This document shows positions 23,899 through 31,871 of a stretch of DNA of 37,564 nt, piece by piece. Both the position numbers and the translations under genes were made by a program. Positions within the stretch are counted from its first letter, which is position 1, and each line of letters starts with the position of its first letter. Source of the stretch: SYIM01 sp041182885 (GTDB lineage Bacteria > Pseudomonadota > Gammaproteobacteria > Burkholderiales > Burkholderiaceae_E); the NCBI GenBank assembly GCA_049423065.1, contig JBMSQB010000042.1, forward strand, positions 1-37,564, written 5' to 3'. The notes under the pieces were generated by a model. It ran no database searches and had not been told where the DNA came from. It saw nothing but the letters and a program-made list of their open reading frames with translations.

Positions 23899-23946
23899 CT
23901 TGAACCGATCCTTTCTCACGAGGTTGATCATGCCGATGGCGGGGCG

Positions 23947-25170
23947 CTAAGCCACGCAGACACGGTCGGCAAGCCGCTGCATGAAGCGCTCGCACCAGGC
24001 AAGCTGCTCAACAGCAATCCACTCATTGGGCTGATGCGCCTGCGCAATATGCCCAGGCCCGCAGACGATGGTGGGAATTCCGGCCTGATGAAACAGCGAG
24101 GCCTCGGTTCCAAACGACACCTTGCCCACGCCGCTTGCCGGGTCGAGTTCAGCACACTCAAAGCACAGGCGGGCGATCTCGCTGTCGGGCGCCGTGGCAA
24201 ACCCTGGAAGCACCGAGCGAAGCTCGTGATCGATACCGGCGCCGGCATGAACCGCCTGCATGGCAGGCACCATGGATTGCGCAAAAGCACTTGCCTCTTC
24301 AAAGAGCGCCTCTGGCGTATCCAGATGGTGGTGCCGTATTTCCCAGATGATTTCGCACTGGCGGGGAATGATGTTGAGCGCGGTGCCGCCCTGGATCACG
24401 CCGGTATGGATGGTGGTGTGCGGCACGTCGTAGAGCGTATCGAACGGACCGCTGGCCACCAGCCGCCGGTGCATGGACTTGAGGTGCGCCACAAATTCGC
24501 AGGCGACCTCGACCGCATTCACCCCCAGCGGGGTGAGTGATGAATGCGCCTCAAACCCGCGGACCACGGTGCGATACGCGTGTTTGCCTTTGTGTGCGAT
24601 CACCACCTGCATGCCGGTGGGTTCGCCCACAATGCAGCCCGCGGGCCGATAGCCCTGCTCGACAATATCGGCGATCAGTCTTCTCACACCAATGCAGCCG
24701 ACCTCCTCGTCGTAGCTGAAAGCGAGGTGCACCGGGCGATCCAGGCCCCGGCGGAGGAGTTCAGGCACCAGCGCAAGCACGGTGGCACCAAACCCCTTCA
24801 TGTCGGTGACCCCGCGGCCGACCAGCCGGCCACCCGATTCAATCACCCGAAACGGCTCGGTGTCCCAGGGCTGCCCATCAACCGGTACGACATCGGTGTG
24901 ACCCGACAGCACGAGACCGCCCACCCGCGTTTCGCCGTTCCGCGCTGGCAGGGTGACCCACAGGTTGCACTTTCGACCGGAGTCGTCATAGGTCCGGCGA
25001 AAGTCGCTCAGGCCGAGCGCACGCAGGTGCGCTTGCGTCCATTCGATCAGATCGAGGTTGCTGTCGCGGGACACCGTGGCAAACGACACCCACTTTTCCA
25101 GCAGCGGCAGCGCCATGAGATCGGACGCCCGTACGCTCTGGAGCACCGACGATGGAATCGAAGCATTCAT
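23947..25170 (-). CDS. argE: Acetylornithine deacetylase-like M20 metallohydrolase
   Basis: A 407-residue zinc-dependent deacylase of the M20/ArgE type, which removes an acyl group from an amino acid such as N-acetylornithine. Metal-site residues are His91 and Asp93 (LSGHTDVVPV), Asp123 (VTDMKG) and Glu155-Glu156 (YDEEVGC), with the dimerisation domain from about residue 185 and the late VSFGTEASLFHQAGIPTIVCGPG block with GHIAQAHQPNEWI. The gene lies between two Bug genes and after a cyclase-type hydrolase, 15 bases from the preceding Bug gene. In this setting it more likely acts on an imported N-acyl amino acid than in arginine synthesis, so the name is structural rather than functional. Confidence 0.88.
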   Translation of the reverse strand: MNASIPSSVLQSVRASDLMALPLLEKWVSFATVSRDSNLDLIEWTQAHLRALGLSDFRRTYDDSGRKCNLWVTLPARNGETRVGGLVLSGHTDVVPVDGQPWDTEPFRVIESGGRLVGRGVTDMKGFGATVLALVPELLRRGLDRPVHLAFSYDEEVGCIGVRRLIADIVEQGYRPAGCIVGEPTGMQVVIAHKGKHAYRTVVRGFEAHSSLTPLGVNAVEVACEFVAHLKSMHRRLVASGPFDTLYDVPHTTIHTGVIQGGTALNIIPRQCEIIWEIRHHHLDTPEALFEEASAFAQSMVPAMQAVHAGAGIDHELRSVLPGFATAPDSEIARLCFECAELDPASGVGKVSFGTEASLFHQAGIPTIVCGPGHIAQAHQPNEWIAVEQLAWCERFMQRLADRVCVA

Positions 25171-25185
25171 GGCGCGCCCCCAGCT

Positions 25186-26265
25186 TCAGTCGGCCTTGAT
25201 GTTGTTGGTGCGGATCACGGTGCTGAAAATGTCGCGAATGTCCTTGAGGTAGCGGGCGTAGGCGTCACCAGGCCGGTAGTCGGGTTCAACCGCGATGCTC
25301 ATGAACGATTGACGCACCTCGGGTGCGGTCATGATTTTCTGCACAGCGGCCCCCAGTCGCTCAACGATGGGCTTGGGCGTACCGCCCGGCACCATCACGC
25401 CCAGCCAGGCGCCCATGTCAAAGCCCTTGAGCCCCGGAATGTTCGACAGGCTCGCAAAGGGCACCAGACCGGGCGTCACCTCGCTGCCGTTCTTCAGCGA
25501 CACGCCGTAGGCCCGCAGCCGCCCGCCCTTCACATGCGGCATGGTGGCCGCGGCAGTTTCAATGCAGTAGTCGACCCGGCCGCTGATGACATCGGTCAGC
25601 GCCGGCGACGAACCCTTGTACGGCACATGGATCGCCTTGATACCGACCGCCGCGTTGAACGATTCCGCGATCAGGTGCGCGGTGGCACCGGTGCCGGACG
25701 ACGCGAAGGTGTACTTGCCCGGTTCGGCGCGCACCTTTGCAATCAGTTCGTTGATGTCGCGCGCCTGAAAGCCCGTGCCTGTGACCAGCACATAGGGCGA
25801 CATGCCCACCATCGCCACCGGCTGCAGATCGCGCTCGGGGTCGTAGGGCGTACGCGTCATGAGCGGGCTCACAGTGACCGGTCCGGACGACGCTGCGAGA
25901 AGCGTGTAGCCATCGGCCTCCGACTTGGCGACCGCATCGGTGCCGATGGTGCCGCCCGCCCCAGCCTTGTTGTCGATCACCACCGGCTGGTTGAACAGTT
26001 TGGACAATTCCTGGGCGACCACCCGACCGGCAAGGTCGGTTGCCTGCCCGGGGGGCCAGGGAACGATCATGCGCATGGGTCGAGTGGGGTAGGCGGCCTG
26101 CGCCAGCACGCTGGAGGGGATCCATGCCGCGGCGGCAGCGCCTGCCGTGCCTGCCACCAGCCGGCGCCGCGTCTGCCCAACAGGGCCCACCTGATCGGGG
26201 GCGCGGCCGGTTTCGCTGTCGGCGCGTTTCCGCACCGGATATGACGCTGAGAATCGCGATTTCAT
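25186..26265 (-). CDS. Bug/TctC-type periplasmic solute-binding receptor (copy 5)
   Basis: A receptor of 359 residues. The frame is open further upstream, but the ATG at 26265 has an AAGGAGA ribosome binding site and begins a long polar leader MKSRFSASYPVRKRAD followed by TRRRLVAGTAGAAAAAWIPSSVLAQA, a signal region with a twin-arginine motif about 30 residues in. The mature part opens YPTRPMRMIVPWPPGQATDLAGRV, in which the usual Gly-Gly of the ligand loop is replaced by Gly-Gln; VVIDNKAGAGGTIGTDAVA and RTPYDPERDLQPVAMVG follow. It is the second gene of the minus-strand operon, 38 bases after the cyclase gene and 15 before the ArgE-like gene. Confidence 0.9.
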   Translation of the reverse strand: MKSRFSASYPVRKRADSETGRAPDQVGPVGQTRRRLVAGTAGAAAAAWIPSSVLAQAAYPTRPMRMIVPWPPGQATDLAGRVVAQELSKLFNQPVVIDNKAGAGGTIGTDAVAKSEADGYTLLAASSGPVTVSPLMTRTPYDPERDLQPVAMVGMSPYVLVTGTGFQARDINELIAKVRAEPGKYTFASSGTGATAHLIAESFNAAVGIKAIHVPYKGSSPALTDVISGRVDYCIETAAATMPHVKGGRLRAYGVSLKNGSEVTPGLVPFASLSNIPGLKGFDMGAWLGVMVPGGTPKPIVERLGAAVQKIMTAPEVRQSFMSIAVEPDYRPGDAYARYLKDIRDIFSTVIRTNNIKAD

Positions 26266-26303
26266 GAAGAGTCTCCTTGAATGTTGTAAGCGGGGCCCGC
26301 AGG

Positions 26304-27131
26304 TCACACAGCCTGGTCGGCACGTCCCTGCAGCGCCCGGGTAGACGCCAGCAATCCGTCGTCGACGATTGCGACCGCCCGCGTCCAGCCCGCAGACGCA
26401 CCACGGATCTTGAACGGAAAGCATGAAATCACGAATCCGTGTGGCGGCAACGACTCGAGATTGTGCAGCTTCTCGAGATGGCTGTAACCAATATGCCGGC
26501 CCGCCTTGTGCCCTTCCCAGATCAGCGCGGCGTTGCCGGTCTGTTTGTATTTCTCGGCGGTGTAGACGAACGGCGCGTCCCAGCTCCAGGCATCGGTACC
26601 GGTCAGCCGCACCCCGCGCTCGAGCAGATACATGGTGGCTTCGTAGCCCATGCCACAGCCTGCCGTGACGTAGTCGTCATTGCCGTAGCGCGACCCCGCG
26701 CGGGTGTTCACCACCACGATATCCAGCGGTTGCAGCGTGTAGTCGATTCGTTTGAGTTCGGCCTCCACATCGGCAGCGGTCACCACATAGCCGTCTGCGA
26801 AGTGGCGGAAATCAAGCTTGACGCCCGGCTGAAAACACCATTCGAGCGGCACTTCGTCGATGGTGGCCGCGCGCTCGCCATGGTTCATGGTGGGATGAAA
26901 GTGCCAGGGCGCATCAAGATGCGTGCCGTTGTGGGTAATGAGTTCCACTTTTTCCACCGCCCAGCCCTGGCCATCGGGCAGGTCTTCCTTCCGGAGCCCA
27001 GGGAAAAATGGCTCGATCTGCGAATAGCTTTGCTCGTGGTTGATGTACTGGATCTTGGGATTGAACGGGCGCGGGTCGGACAGCGGCTCGTTTTCGAGAA
27101 AAATCGACAGGTCGATGAAGCGGCGGGTCAT
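26304..27131 (-). CDS. Cyclase family metal-dependent hydrolase (kynurenine formamidase-like)
   Basis: A 275-residue member of the cyclase/kynurenine formamidase family. The metal motif HNGTHLDAPWHF is clear (His67, His71, Asp73, His77), followed by LQPLDIVVVNTRAGSRYG and the late ESLPPHGFVISCFPFKIRGASAGWTRAVAIV block. Family members hydrolyse formamides, lactams or activated cyclic amides; isatin hydrolase and kynurenine formamidase are well known. It is the first gene of the operon that continues with Bug, ArgE-like and Bug genes, and it diverges from a further Bug gene over 136 bases. The combination of two amide-cleaving enzymes and receptors suggests catabolism of an N-acyl or cyclic amide compound. 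Substrate not predictable. Confidence 0.92.
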   Translation of the reverse strand: MTRRFIDLSIFLENEPLSDPRPFNPKIQYINHEQSYSQIEPFFPGLRKEDLPDGQGWAVEKVELITHNGTHLDAPWHFHPTMNHGERAATIDEVPLEWCFQPGVKLDFRHFADGYVVTAADVEAELKRIDYTLQPLDIVVVNTRAGSRYGNDDYVTAGCGMGYEATMYLLERGVRLTGTDAWSWDAPFVYTAEKYKQTGNAALIWEGHKAGRHIGYSHLEKLHNLESLPPHGFVISCFPFKIRGASAGWTRAVAIVDDGLLASTRALQGRADQAV

Positions 27132-27267
27132 CCGGGTCTCCTGAGTTTTCCTTGTGCGCGTGCGCCCCGGGCGGGCGAGCGAACCGAAAGTCTACCGCGC
27201 GCGGCGACAGGCGCTACACTGCCCGAGGCTCGTCACAATCGCCCCCCATTCAAGCAGGAGACATCCC

Positions 27268-28275
27268 ATGAAGAACTCGGCTTCCAGATCCAGGCGCCGC
27301 GCGCTGTCGCAGGCGCTGCCCTCGCTCGCCATCGGCCTCTGCGCAATCATGGCCAGCAGCGCCGCGCCGATTGCGGGGGCACAAACCACCGGGCCTGCCA
27401 CCCGACTCATCGTGGGTTACCCTGCAGGCGGCCCCGTGGACGGCGCCGCGCGCCTGATCGCCCCCGCACTCGCGCGCGAGCTCGGCAGCGCGGTGGTCGT
27501 AGAGAATCGCCCCGGCGCCAACGCCACGCTGGCGGGCGACCTGGTGGCCAAGGCCGGTGCTGACGCGTCGCTCCTCTGGTTCGCGGCGAGCCCAACGGTC
27601 ACCATCAGTCCCAACGTGATGCGCAAGATGAGTTTCGACCCGATGCGCGACCTGCGTCCGCTGGCGCCCGTGGTGAGCTATTACAACGTGCTGGTGATCA
27701 ATCGTGACCTGCCGTTCAAAGGCTTCAACGATCTGGTCGCCCACGCCCGCGCGAACCCGGGAAAGGTCACCTTCGGCTCGGCAGGCATTGGCGGCTCGAA
27801 CCATCTGGCCGCTGAACTCCTTGCCATCAAGACCAATACGAAAATGACGCATGTGCCCTACAAGGGCAACGCACCCGCCATGACCGATGTGATCGGCGGT
27901 CAGCTCACCATGATGTTCGACATCATCAGCACTGCCCTGCCCCAGATCACCTCGGGCCGTGTCCGGGCCATTGCAGTGAGCTCGCCGACCCGCAACCGCT
28001 CGCTGCCCGATGTGCCGACGCTGATCGAGTCGGGTGTGCCCGATTTTGACGTGGGCGGCTGGATGGCAATCTATGGTCCGCCTGCGCTGCCCGATGCCGC
28101 GGCCCAGCGTGTCACCGAGGCCACGCAACGTGTGCTGGCCCAGGCCGAGATCCGCAGCCGGCTGGAGGATCTGGGCTTTACGCTCTGGACGGGCGATGGC
28201 GCGACGCTGTCAAAGCGTGCCATCGCCGAGCGCGCCATGTGGGCCACAGTCACCAAAGGCATCGAGATCGACTGA
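27268..28275 (+). CDS. Bug/TctC-type periplasmic solute-binding receptor (copy 6)
   Basis: A receptor of 335 residues. The ATG at 27268 is preferred to one at 27154 because of an AGGAG ribosome binding site seven bases upstream. The signal region MKNSASRSRRRALSQALPSLA, hydrophobic up to AGAQTT, has three arginines and could be Tat or Sec. The mature part reads ATRLIVGYPAGGPVDGAARLIAP, VVENRPGANATLAGDLVAKAG and LPDVPTLIESGVPDFD. It diverges from the cyclase operon, so it may bind the same or a related compound. It ends ten bases before the convergent alcohol dehydrogenase gene, leaving no room for a separate terminator. Confidence 0.92.
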   Translation: MKNSASRSRRRALSQALPSLAIGLCAIMASSAAPIAGAQTTGPATRLIVGYPAGGPVDGAARLIAPALARELGSAVVVENRPGANATLAGDLVAKAGADASLLWFAASPTVTISPNVMRKMSFDPMRDLRPLAPVVSYYNVLVINRDLPFKGFNDLVAHARANPGKVTFGSAGIGGSNHLAAELLAIKTNTKMTHVPYKGNAPAMTDVIGGQLTMMFDIISTALPQITSGRVRAIAVSSPTRNRSLPDVPTLIESGVPDFDVGGWMAIYGPPALPDAAAQRVTEATQRVLAQAEIRSRLEDLGFTLWTGDGATLSKRAIAERAMWATVTKGIEID

Positions 28276-28285
28276 GCGCACGCGC

Positions 28286-29359
28286 TCACCCGCCAGGTTG
28301 CCCGGTGTCGCGGGCGCTCAGCACCGTGCGCCCGTGCACCCGGCCGGCACGCAGGTCGTCCAGCGCCTGTTGTGCTTGCGCAAGCCCACGCACATTGAGC
28401 GGCATGGGAGGCAGCGCCCCGCTCCGCGCCAGCGCCATCAACTCATGCATGTCGGAAAGGCTTCCCACATACGACCCGATAAGGGTCACCGCCTTCAGCA
28501 CCAGCATGGCAGGCGACACCGGCGCCGAGCCGCCGAACAACCCCACATTCACGAGCGTGCCACCCTTGCGAAGCGCGCCCAATCCGAACGAAAAGCTGTC
28601 GGCCGACCCGACGAAGTCAACCGCTGCCGCCACCCCGCCCAGCGTGGCTTTCTGGAGCGACCGCAGCGCACCTTCGGCGTGGGGGTCGATCACCTCGCCC
28701 GCGCCCGCCTCGTGCACCAGCGGCCAGCGGGTGCGATCGGGCTCGGCCACCCAGGGCGACTGACCGAACAGATGGCGAGCCAGACGGATGCCCGACAGTC
28801 CGACACCGCCGGCACCGATGATGAGGAGGGGCGCGTCAGCTGCCAGGCCCCCGAGCTTTTTCAGCGCGCCGTAAGCGGTGAGGCCTGAGCAGGCATACAC
28901 GCAGGCCTGCTCTTCGGCAAGCGGCGCGAAATCAATCAGATAGCGCGGATGCGGTACCACCACATGCGTGGCAAACCCGCCATCGCGGTTTACGCCGAGC
29001 GCGGCCGGGTTCGGGCACATCTGCTCCTGCCCGCCACGACAGACCGCGCACCCGCCGCAGCCGATCCATGGATACACCACGCGCTGCTGTCCGATCTGCA
29101 CATCCTGCGCGTCGTGTCCGATCGCCACTACGGTCCCCGCAATCTCATGGCCAGGCGTACGAGGCGGCGCAACCGATCGCGTGAGGTCCACCTTTGCCCC
29201 GCCGCCGAGGTCGAAGTGCCCGTCCTGCAGGTGAATGTCGCTATGACATACGCCGCAGTGCCCGACCCGAATGATGACCTCGGTGCCATGTGGCGTCGGT
29301 GTATCGCGCATCACCTTCGCGAGCGGGCGGCCGAACTGCTCAATGCGCTGGCTGATCAT
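28286..29359 (-). CDS. Zinc-dependent alcohol dehydrogenase (MDR family)
   Basis: A 357-residue medium-chain dehydrogenase. Catalytic zinc residues are Cys38-His39 (GVCHSD) and His71-Glu72 (PGHEIAG); the structural zinc site is complete with Cys101, Cys104, Cys107 and Cys115. The Rossmann motif GAGGVGLSGI is present. It is the last gene of the minus-strand arm of the box cluster, 27 bases after the alpha/beta hydrolase gene, with GGGAG before its ATG. It could reduce or oxidise an alcohol/aldehyde intermediate of benzoate breakdown or supply benzoate from benzyl alcohol via the aldehyde. It is not BoxD, which is an aldehyde dehydrogenase of another family. Substrate unproven. Confidence 0.92.
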   Translation of the reverse strand: MISQRIEQFGRPLAKVMRDTPTPHGTEVIIRVGHCGVCHSDIHLQDGHFDLGGGAKVDLTRSVAPPRTPGHEIAGTVVAIGHDAQDVQIGQQRVVYPWIGCGGCAVCRGGQEQMCPNPAALGVNRDGGFATHVVVPHPRYLIDFAPLAEEQACVYACSGLTAYGALKKLGGLAADAPLLIIGAGGVGLSGIRLARHLFGQSPWVAEPDRTRWPLVHEAGAGEVIDPHAEGALRSLQKATLGGVAAAVDFVGSADSFSFGLGALRKGGTLVNVGLFGGSAPVSPAMLVLKAVTLIGSYVGSLSDMHELMALARSGALPPMPLNVRGLAQAQQALDDLRAGRVHGRTVLSARDTGQPGG

Positions 29360-29386
29360 TGGAACACTCCCGGGAGGAAGCCGACA

Positions 29387-30205
29387 TCATGCGCCAGTGC
29401 CCATGAACGCCGCCAGCTCATCGAGCAGTCGGCCGGGCTGGTCACGGTGCGGCGAATGGCCGCAGTGGGGCAGTTCCACCACTTTGGTTCCCGGAACGCG
29501 GCGCGCAATACCGTAAACCTGCTCGAGCGTTCCATAAGGATCCTCGATCCCCTGAACCGCAAGCAGCGGACAGCGGATCCCGGCAATTTCTTCCTCGATT
29601 GACCAGCTTCGAAAGGCTGCGCTGAGCCAGGTCCGATTCCAGCGCATGAAGGTGGCCTCGGCATCGATGTGATGCCGCGCGAGCCCTTGCCTGAGCGATC
29701 CGTTCAGGAAGGCATCCCGCGCGAGTTCGATGCTGTGCACCGAAAGCGCTTCAACCAGAATATGCGGGGCGAGCAGAATGGCGCCGGCGAGCCGATCCGC
29801 CGCATGCGCTGCATGAATCAGCGCGATCGAGCCGCCATCGCTGTGTCCCAGGAGCCAGACCGGATGATCGCGGCCATCGATGGCAAGCGCCGAAAGCACG
29901 GCGGGCAGCACCTGTAGCGCCTCGGTATGCATGTAGTCGGGCGACCAGACCGCATCGCGCGCGCAAGGCGTGGATTGCCCGTAACCGGGGCGGGAATACA
30001 CCAGCGCCCGGCAGCCCAGCCGCTCGCATACCGCCGCCGGGAAATCGCGCCACATGGAGACCGAGCCCAGGCCTTCATGCAGAAACACGACCATCGGCTG
30101 GCCCGGGTCGGACGCCCCCAGCAGGACGGTTTCGATCTGCACCTCGCCGGCGCCGGTCGCGATGCTCACCATCCGGCGCTCGGAGGCCGGACGCGCAGCG
30201 CTCAT
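29387..30205 (-). CDS. Alpha/beta hydrolase in the box cluster
   Basis: A 272-residue alpha/beta hydrolase with the catalytic triad Ser122 (LLGHSDGGS), Asp222 (QGIEDPYG) and His250 (PHCGHSPH), and an oxyanion region VVFLHEGLGS. The ATG at 30205 overlaps the ligase stop codon (TGATG, 30203-30207); a GTG just before it at 30208 is an alternative. It is co-transcribed with benzoate-CoA ligase and an alcohol dehydrogenase. Box clusters in other bacteria often contain a hydrolase thought to act on lactone or CoA-ester side products, or it may release benzoate from an ester. Which of these applies here is not known. Confidence 0.9.
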   Translation of the reverse strand: MSAARPASERRMVSIATGAGEVQIETVLLGASDPGQPMVVFLHEGLGSVSMWRDFPAAVCERLGCRALVYSRPGYGQSTPCARDAVWSPDYMHTEALQVLPAVLSALAIDGRDHPVWLLGHSDGGSIALIHAAHAADRLAGAILLAPHILVEALSVHSIELARDAFLNGSLRQGLARHHIDAEATFMRWNRTWLSAAFRSWSIEEEIAGIRCPLLAVQGIEDPYGTLEQVYGIARRVPGTKVVELPHCGHSPHRDQPGRLLDELAAFMGTGA

Positions 30206-31788
30206 CACCGGTTGGCCTCGGCTTCGCGAAGCCGGAAGCGTTGAATCTTGCCGGTCGCAGTCTTGGGCAGATCCGACACGAAGTCGATGAAGCGCGGATA
30301 TTTGTAGGGCGCGAGCCGGTCTTTCACGAAGGCCTTGAGATCCGCCTCGCTGGCCGACTGCCCGGGCTTCAAGACCACGAACGCCTTGGTCTTGGTGAGG
30401 CCGTCAGCATCCTGCACACCGATCACGGCCGCCTCCAGCACCGACGGATGCTGAATGAGCGTTGCCTCCACCTCGAACGGGCTCACGTAAATGCCGCTCA
30501 CCTTCAGCATGTCGTCGCTGCGACCCGCGTAGGTGTAGCTGCCATCAGCGTTACGCACATACTTGTCGCCGCTGCGGGTCCAGCCGCCCTGAAAGGTTTC
30601 GCGGGTCTTGGTGCGATTGGCCCAGTACATGAGCGCAGACGACGGGCCATGGATGTAGAGATCGCCAGTCTCGCCGTCGGCGACCGGCCCGCCGTCATCG
30701 CCCCGCAGCTCGACCTGATAGCCCGGCACCGGCCAGCCGGTGGTGCCATAGCGAACGCGGTCGGGGCGGTTCGACAGAAAAATGTGCAGCATTTCGGTGG
30801 AACCAATGCCATCGACGATGTCCACGCCAAAGTGTCGCTTGAAGCGCTCACCGAGTTCGGCCGGCAGCGCCTCACCGGCCGACGACACGAGACGCAGCGC
30901 CACCGACTCGCGCGCCGGCAGCGCCGGGTGGGCGAGCATGCCCGCAAAACCGGTCGGCGCGCCAAAGAACGCAGTGGGCTTGACGCCCCCGACCTCGCCC
31001 ACCCAGCGGCGAAAGACCGCATCAGGCGTGGCGCGGTCGGCCATCAGCAGTGTGGTGGCGCCCACGCTCATGGGAAAGCTGAGGCCATTGCCCAGGCCAT
31101 AAGCGAAGAACAGTTTTGCGGCGGAAAAACACACATCCGACTCGGTGAGGCCCAGCACGCGCTGGCCGTAGAGCTCAGCCGTCCAGTAGGGGTTGGCATG
31201 CGAATGCACCGTTCCCTTGGGACGCCCTGTCGAGCCCGACGAGTAGAGCCAGAACGCCGGATCGTCGGCGTGGGTGGCCGCGGGCCTGGGGGCAGGTTCG
31301 TGCGACTTCAGAAACGCCTCGAGATCGGCTTCGGAGGGATGAAGCGGCGCGGCCGGCCGCGACACAAGCACCCGCCCGACCTCGTGATCGGAGCGGGTGA
31401 GCGCCGCATTCAGTGTGGGCAGCAAGGCCCCGGAAACCATCACCAGCTGGGCACGCGAGTGTTCGAGCATGTAGGCGTAGTCGTCGGCCGTGAGCAGGGT
31501 GTTGACCGCCACGGGTACCAGCCCTGCGTAGAGCGCGCCCAGGAAACACACCGGCCAGTCGGTGCAGTCGTGCATCAGGAGCAGCACCCGCTCCTCGCGC
31601 CGCAGCCCCACGGCACGAAGCCCGGCGGCGACGCGCCGTACCTGCAGCTCAAGCTCCCGATAGCTCAGGCTGCCCTGGTCATCAACAAACGCAGCCTTGT
31701 CGGGACGCCCGGCATTGGCTGCCATGAGGTGTGCGGCGAAGTTGAATCGGTCACCCGGCGCAATCGGCTCGGTCTGCGGTGCGGTCAT
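30205..31788 (-). CDS. bclA: Benzoate-CoA ligase
   Basis: An adenylate-forming acyl-CoA synthetase of 527 residues, the usual length for benzoate-CoA ligases. It converts benzoate, ATP and CoA to benzoyl-CoA in the cytoplasm. It has the AMP-binding P-loop YSSGSTGRPKGT (182-193), the FFAYGLGNGLSFP and FFGAPTGFAGML segments typical of benzoate-CoA ligases, YTYAGRSDDMLKVSGIYVSP at the hinge and the catalytic Lys514 in KTATGKIQR. The start at 31788 has a GGGAGA ribosome binding site; an ATG at 31827 lies in the promoter region. It diverges from boxR over 83 bases that contain repeated TGCA elements, and supplies the substrate of BoxAB. Confidence 0.95.
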   Translation of the reverse strand: MTAPQTEPIAPGDRFNFAAHLMAANAGRPDKAAFVDDQGSLSYRELELQVRRVAAGLRAVGLRREERVLLLMHDCTDWPVCFLGALYAGLVPVAVNTLLTADDYAYMLEHSRAQLVMVSGALLPTLNAALTRSDHEVGRVLVSRPAAPLHPSEADLEAFLKSHEPAPRPAATHADDPAFWLYSSGSTGRPKGTVHSHANPYWTAELYGQRVLGLTESDVCFSAAKLFFAYGLGNGLSFPMSVGATTLLMADRATPDAVFRRWVGEVGGVKPTAFFGAPTGFAGMLAHPALPARESVALRLVSSAGEALPAELGERFKRHFGVDIVDGIGSTEMLHIFLSNRPDRVRYGTTGWPVPGYQVELRGDDGGPVADGETGDLYIHGPSSALMYWANRTKTRETFQGGWTRSGDKYVRNADGSYTYAGRSDDMLKVSGIYVSPFEVEATLIQHPSVLEAAVIGVQDADGLTKTKAFVVLKPGQSASEADLKAFVKDRLAPYKYPRFIDFVSDLPKTATGKIQRFRLREAEANR

Positions 31789-31813
31789 GCGTGTCTCCCG
31801 GAAAATTTTTGGC

Positions 31814-31842
31814 TTGCTCGAGTGCAAAACATGCAGTATTGT
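31814..31842 (+). promoter_or_regulatory. Possible sigma-70 promoter of boxR
   Basis: TTGCTC (31814-31819) and TATTGT (31837-31842) are 17 bases apart and would start transcription about 25 bases before the chosen boxR start. The TGCA operator elements overlap both the spacer and the -10 box. Confidence 0.45.
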
Positions 31843-31851
31843 GCATGCACT
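31823..31851. promoter_or_regulatory. Probable BoxR operator (TGCA cluster) in the ligase/boxR divergent promoter
   Basis: TGCA occurs at 31823, 31832, 31842 and 31846. The last three form TGCA-GTATTG-TGCATGCA-CT (31832-31851), which matches the element before boxC at 17 of 20 bases and in the same orientation. TGCA repeats are known contact elements of BzdR/BoxR-type regulators. The site would control both boxR and the ligase. Confidence 0.65.
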
Positions 31852-31861
31852 CTAAGGTCAA
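31835..31861 (-). promoter_or_regulatory. Possible promoter of the ligase/hydrolase/dehydrogenase operon
   Basis: On the minus strand TTGACC (31856-31861) is followed after 15 bases by AATACT (31835-31840). The spacing is short, so the assignment is tentative. The boxes overlap the TGCA cluster, as expected for BoxR repression. Confidence 0.3.
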
Positions 31862-31871
31862 GAGCGGCCCC

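Noticed and set aside
24544..26244. Long open frame of 566 codons on the plus strand
   Set aside because: It is antisense to the ArgE-like and copy-5 Bug genes, which have clear family motifs. Long open antisense frames are common in GC-rich DNA, and its composition (many His, Arg, Gly) is not protein-like.
27215..27220. TACACT considered as a -10 box for the copy-6 Bug gene
   Set aside because: No acceptable -35 element lies 16 to 18 bases upstream.
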